A stretch of DNA of 64,000 nt from Vicugna pacos (taxonomy: Eukaryota; Chordata; Mammalia; Artiodactyla; Camelidae): NCBI RefSeq assembly GCF_048564905.1, contig NC_133005.1, forward strand, positions 7,133,001-7,197,000. Reading direction: 5' to 3'. Each line of letters opens with the position of its first letter. Positions within the stretch are counted from its first letter, which is position 1. This document shows positions 60,592 through 64,000 of this stretch, piece after piece. The notes under the pieces were generated by a model, which saw only the letters and a program-made list of their open reading frames with translations, made no database searches and was not told where the DNA came from. The translations under genes and the position numbers were made by a program.

Positions 60592-62330
60592 ACATTTCTG
60601 AGGCTGTGTGTTTTACCTTTTCCTTCAAAGGGTCCCCAGCAGGACTGAGCCTCAGTTGCCCTCAGAGGGCACCAGCTTGAGCACGTATCCTTTGCTGGGT
60701 TTCACCCTGTTCTCCAGCTCCTCCCTGCCTCTTCACTTCTACTTCCTGGGATGATAACCAGATAAACTACTTGCACCCAAATCCTTGTCTCAGGCTCCAC
60801 TGTGTGGGGAACCCAAACTGAGGAAGGTAACATCTTAACATTTTTGACTCTGCTTTAGTTAGAAGAATGCCATGTTTAACCAAGATGTAGATAGGAATAA
60901 GATAATCATAATCAATTAAATTACATGTTTTTACAATTCCTTCCCCCCTCACTTCCCTGGCTTCATTCCTCTACTAGTTCTGTAAAGACTGGTCTTCACT
61001 GAATTGATCAGGCTGAGGAGGGAACAGGACAGTGTCACAGGCCTATAGGACAAGGCTAAAATACTGTGTTTTAGAATTAAGGAAGATTGAAGAATGAGAG
61101 AGGTGGACAGGAGAGAGGTAGAGAGGAGAAGAGAAGAGAAGAGAGGGTGCCCTGGGCAGGGAACTCTGGAGAGCATGGCTGAGATAGGTGGGAGTATTAG
61201 GAAGCCCAGATCCACATCTTCATCTGCTGCAACACTCACTGTCACCTCCCTCCCAGAAAGACCTTTAGGAAAGGCCCCAATTCGTTTTCAAGGCTTTTTG
61301 GAATTAGACTTCAATGTCTTTCAGTGGTAACACTGGTCTCGGAGGGACCCAATGCAGGCAGGGTGCCTCCCAAGCATAAAACAAGCTTTCAGTGTGAACC
61401 GCACATTTGTCCCACAGCACCATGTACCTGTCCTGCAGTACCAGTGTTACTTAATGCAAGAAAAATAAAGAATGAAAACTACGGCAAACTTATAACAATT
61501 GGACAGCTCGACATTAACAAAGTATCTTTTCCTAAAATTGTGAGAATTACAATTACCTTCAACATGTATGTGTGTTTAGTTACTGGCAGCATACTTAAGG
61601 TTTAAAGGGCAATGTAACTTCTGAATGATTTCCAATTTCAGTATTGTATTTAGTTTATGGTAAGTGTTGGTAAACTTTTATGTCTTGGCAGGTGGCTAGT
61701 AATGCCATTAGTAAGTAGCCCTTGGACCTTTATAAAAATGAAAGTTTCTAAAATCATCCATCATTTTCCCATGGAAGATCTATCCACTAGTGGGCTTTAA
61801 GCCATATTTTAAATATCATTATGATAGAAATTTCAGTTTTCTCTCCCTTATTTAAGATTAAGGTAGACTATGAAATTAAAAATAATAATAATAATTTGAC
61901 TGAAAATGTAGGTGATTTGATCACTTGTTTGTAAATCAGGGTATTTCTGCTTAACATATATTTCTCAATTTTGTTATCTAAAGAGTAAAACAGCTTTCAA
62001 AGCTCAACATGCATTACCAATGAAATTGAGATACACTGACAAGTAAAGATATATGCATTAACTAGTGCACTCTCCACAGAAATCTCCCATATAGACACAC
62101 CGAGTTTCAGCTAATTGTATTTATTGGTCCCCCGTTTTTTTTTTAACTGGGGTGTGAGGGGAGTAGAAATGTTGAGAAGTGATTGCCAAAGAACAAATCT
62201 TACATTGATATTCCAATAGGATATCTGAAAAGACTTTCCACTAAACATTTATTTTCCCTGTAAGCCTGGGATTATGTCTTCAGTCAGCCAGATCGACAAA
62301 TTGGAGACATTCATCAAACAAATGGTAAAT
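60592..62330. other. No recognised feature
   Basis: Unassigned DNA with a short purine-rich (GAGAA)n patch at about 61,125-61,145. The overlapping frames at 60949-61330 on both strands are explained by that low complexity. Confidence 0.4.
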
Positions 62331-62334
62331 TCTC

Positions 62335-62530
62335 CCACTCATGCATCCATTCGTTCACTCGCCCACAACATCTGTTAAGGATATAATTGTGTCAGTCACT
62401 GTGCTGGATGGTAGGAATCTAGAGAAGTTAACGTATTCAACAAATATTTATTGGACACGTATTTTCTGTTAGACCTTGGATAGGTGGTAAGGTAAGTGTG
62501 GTCACCAGTTCCTTCCACTGAGGAAACACA
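62335..62530 (-). mobile_element. L2 3' ends, minus strand, two in tandem
   Basis: CATCCATTCGTTCACTCGCC with GTCAGTCACTGTGCTGGATGG, then TATTCAACAAATATTTATTG, resemble two successive reverse-strand L2 tails (TTCATTCA... GGCACTGTGCTAGG; TTCAACAAATATTTATTGAG). Confidence 0.6.
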
Positions 62531-64000
62531 GGAGTGAGGAAACCAGGTGAGCAAAGTGAGGTTTCTGATGCTCTGCAATGCAGGCCACCCCAAGGAGGCA
62601 CACTCACAGCCACAGGCCAGAGTGAAATGTGCAGATAAAATAACCAACACTGACCTTTAACAGTACGTAGAGAGCAAAACTCGTTGCCACTTGGACTCGG
62701 TACAGATAATGTCAGTTTAAATTATTTCTAAAGGCATATTTTTAAAGGATAAATTTATTACTTATGAGGGCGTCTTTCTAGCCAGCACAGCAAAAGCAGG
62801 TTAATCTCTTGGGTCCATTTGGTAAAAGTAATGTTTCTGGCTGGTCCAGTTACGGAGAACTTACTAATTCTCAGATGCCTGAAGATAAGTTGTTTTCTCA
62901 CGTAGGTTACACAAGTCCTTCCCCTGTGGGTCTGGCCACAACATGCTTCTGTCTCGTAATTTCCTGCCAGTTAATAGCTTGACCTTATTTCAGGTCACTC
63001 TTAACTAAATTATTACATTTGAATATGGTTTCCTCTCAATCTGCATGTTGGACATTCAATAAATCAATATCTAGATTGCTTACTGATTTTTCTAGTGCTA
63101 TACCAACATGTAGACACTTCATTCAGTTTAAGCTCCAAATAAAATAGAAAGAAAGATTACACTAACAGGCTCTTTCTAATAAGTGAAAACAAACTGCATC
63201 ATACTCAAATTTGAAAGGTTTATATAAGAATCTGACTGTTTGAAATCTCAATTTGTAAGCAGAAAGATACCATCCCTAAGAACCTTCCCAATGTTTCATA
63301 TAACACAAAGCTTAAGCATTAAAGTTAAAAAAAGAAAAGGAAAAAAAGACTCTAAAAACCATTGCAGAAGTAAAGCACACAGCATAATGTTGCCCGATTA
63401 CCATTCAGAGAGTCCCAGCGATCACAGCATGGCCAATTCAAATTTCAGTGATGCCTCTTTAAGTCTTAATGAACCGTAGTGCCCTAATGAGAGGTTTCAC
63501 TGAATCCTAGTCAACCAAGCATGTACTTCACAGAGAAAAAAGAAAATCAGCAACCCACTGCATCCTAAATGGTTATATTTGCATCAACAATGTTTATAGG
63601 TCATTTTTTTCCTCTGGATAAAGAAACAGAGTAGCTATAGTCCTGTGGGACTCATATATAAGAACGTTCACTTAATTTAACATAAAACTCACTTTGCATC
63701 ATGGACTATTCTGTGTTAATTCATCAATGCTAATAATTAATCCATTAATTGAACTTCTTTTAGGGAAATAGTGTCTGCATAGTTTTATATAGTAAAAGAA
63801 CATTTTGCAATTTTTATCAAAGAATCAAAGGTATTTTGTCTACAGAAAATTAATGCTGAGACTAACTTTAAAAAATTGATTAATTGGAAACAAAGATATT
63901 CAGTTAGTTACTAGTGATTTTGGTGAGCGTGGACAGAGGGATGAATGGAATATGTCCAAAGAGAGAAGGTCAGACTTAGAGGCATTCTGTTTCCAGCCTA
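62531..64000. other. No recognised feature
   Basis: AT-rich DNA to the end of the window, nothing nameable. Confidence 0.4.

Overview
This window looks like a gene-free stretch of a mammalian genome, AT-rich and dominated by fossil and young interspersed repeats. Four copies of a tRNA-Ala-derived SINE (box-A-like TATAGCTCAGTGGTAGAGC, box-B-like GGTCCTGGGTTCAATCCCC, then a short A-rich tail) match the VIC-1-type SINE known from Camelidae. I therefore infer a camelid (camel, alpaca, vicuna or llama). MIR, L2, MaLR LTRs, Tigger and hAT-Charlie copies are the usual placental-mammal background. I recognise no protein-coding gene, tRNA, rRNA or other RNA gene. The longest open frames are repeat-derived, lie in microsatellites, or look like chance. 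Family names come from remembered consensus sequences, not from a search.

Layout. 1-2.6 kb: nothing recognised. 2.6-4.8 kb: two VIC-1 SINEs with target-site duplications, an old L1 ORF2 fragment carrying an (AAT)n expansion, and an MLT1-type LTR. 8-12 kb: three old L1 3' fragments, an MLT1 LTR, a SINE, and a Tigger1 DNA transposon into which a younger L1 tail and a SINE have jumped. 12.7-14.2 kb: GA-rich repeat and a long L2 with a perfect foldback. 16.4-18.5 kb: a four-layer nest (L2 inside an opposite-strand L2, a Tigger2/MER2-like element and a MaLR LTR). 20-23.4 kb: MIR, a fairly young minus-strand L1 3' end with a readable ORF2 C-terminus, and a short L1 tail with a perfect 21-bp target-site duplication. 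25-28.2 kb: L2, MIRs, a MaLR LTR and an ancient hAT-like element. 32.7-38.8 kb: MIR and MER5-type elements plus a pair of related ~130-bp segments I cannot name, one of which interrupts a MIR. 41.7-43.3 kb: L2 and a perfect 114-bp tandem duplication. 44.4-44.7 kb: one orphan 101-codon ORF with a signal-peptide-like start. 45.5-46.4 kb: a second pair of related segments. 47-50.5 kb: an L1 3' end with a template-switch-like scar, a 310-bp TTTC microsatellite and a TG repeat. 51.2-57 kb: almost no recognisable repeats. 57-62.5 kb: a minus-strand L1 3' end, a hAT-Charlie element and L2 ends.

No genes work together here. The window reads as intergenic or deep intronic DNA, and its interest lies in repeat chronology, local duplications and mutational scars. 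I found no convincing new biological system. The most check-worthy items are the perfect 114-bp tandem duplication, the two pairs of unnamed related segments, the foldback scar in the 47-kb L1, the nested elements, and the orphan ORF at 44.4-44.7 kb.
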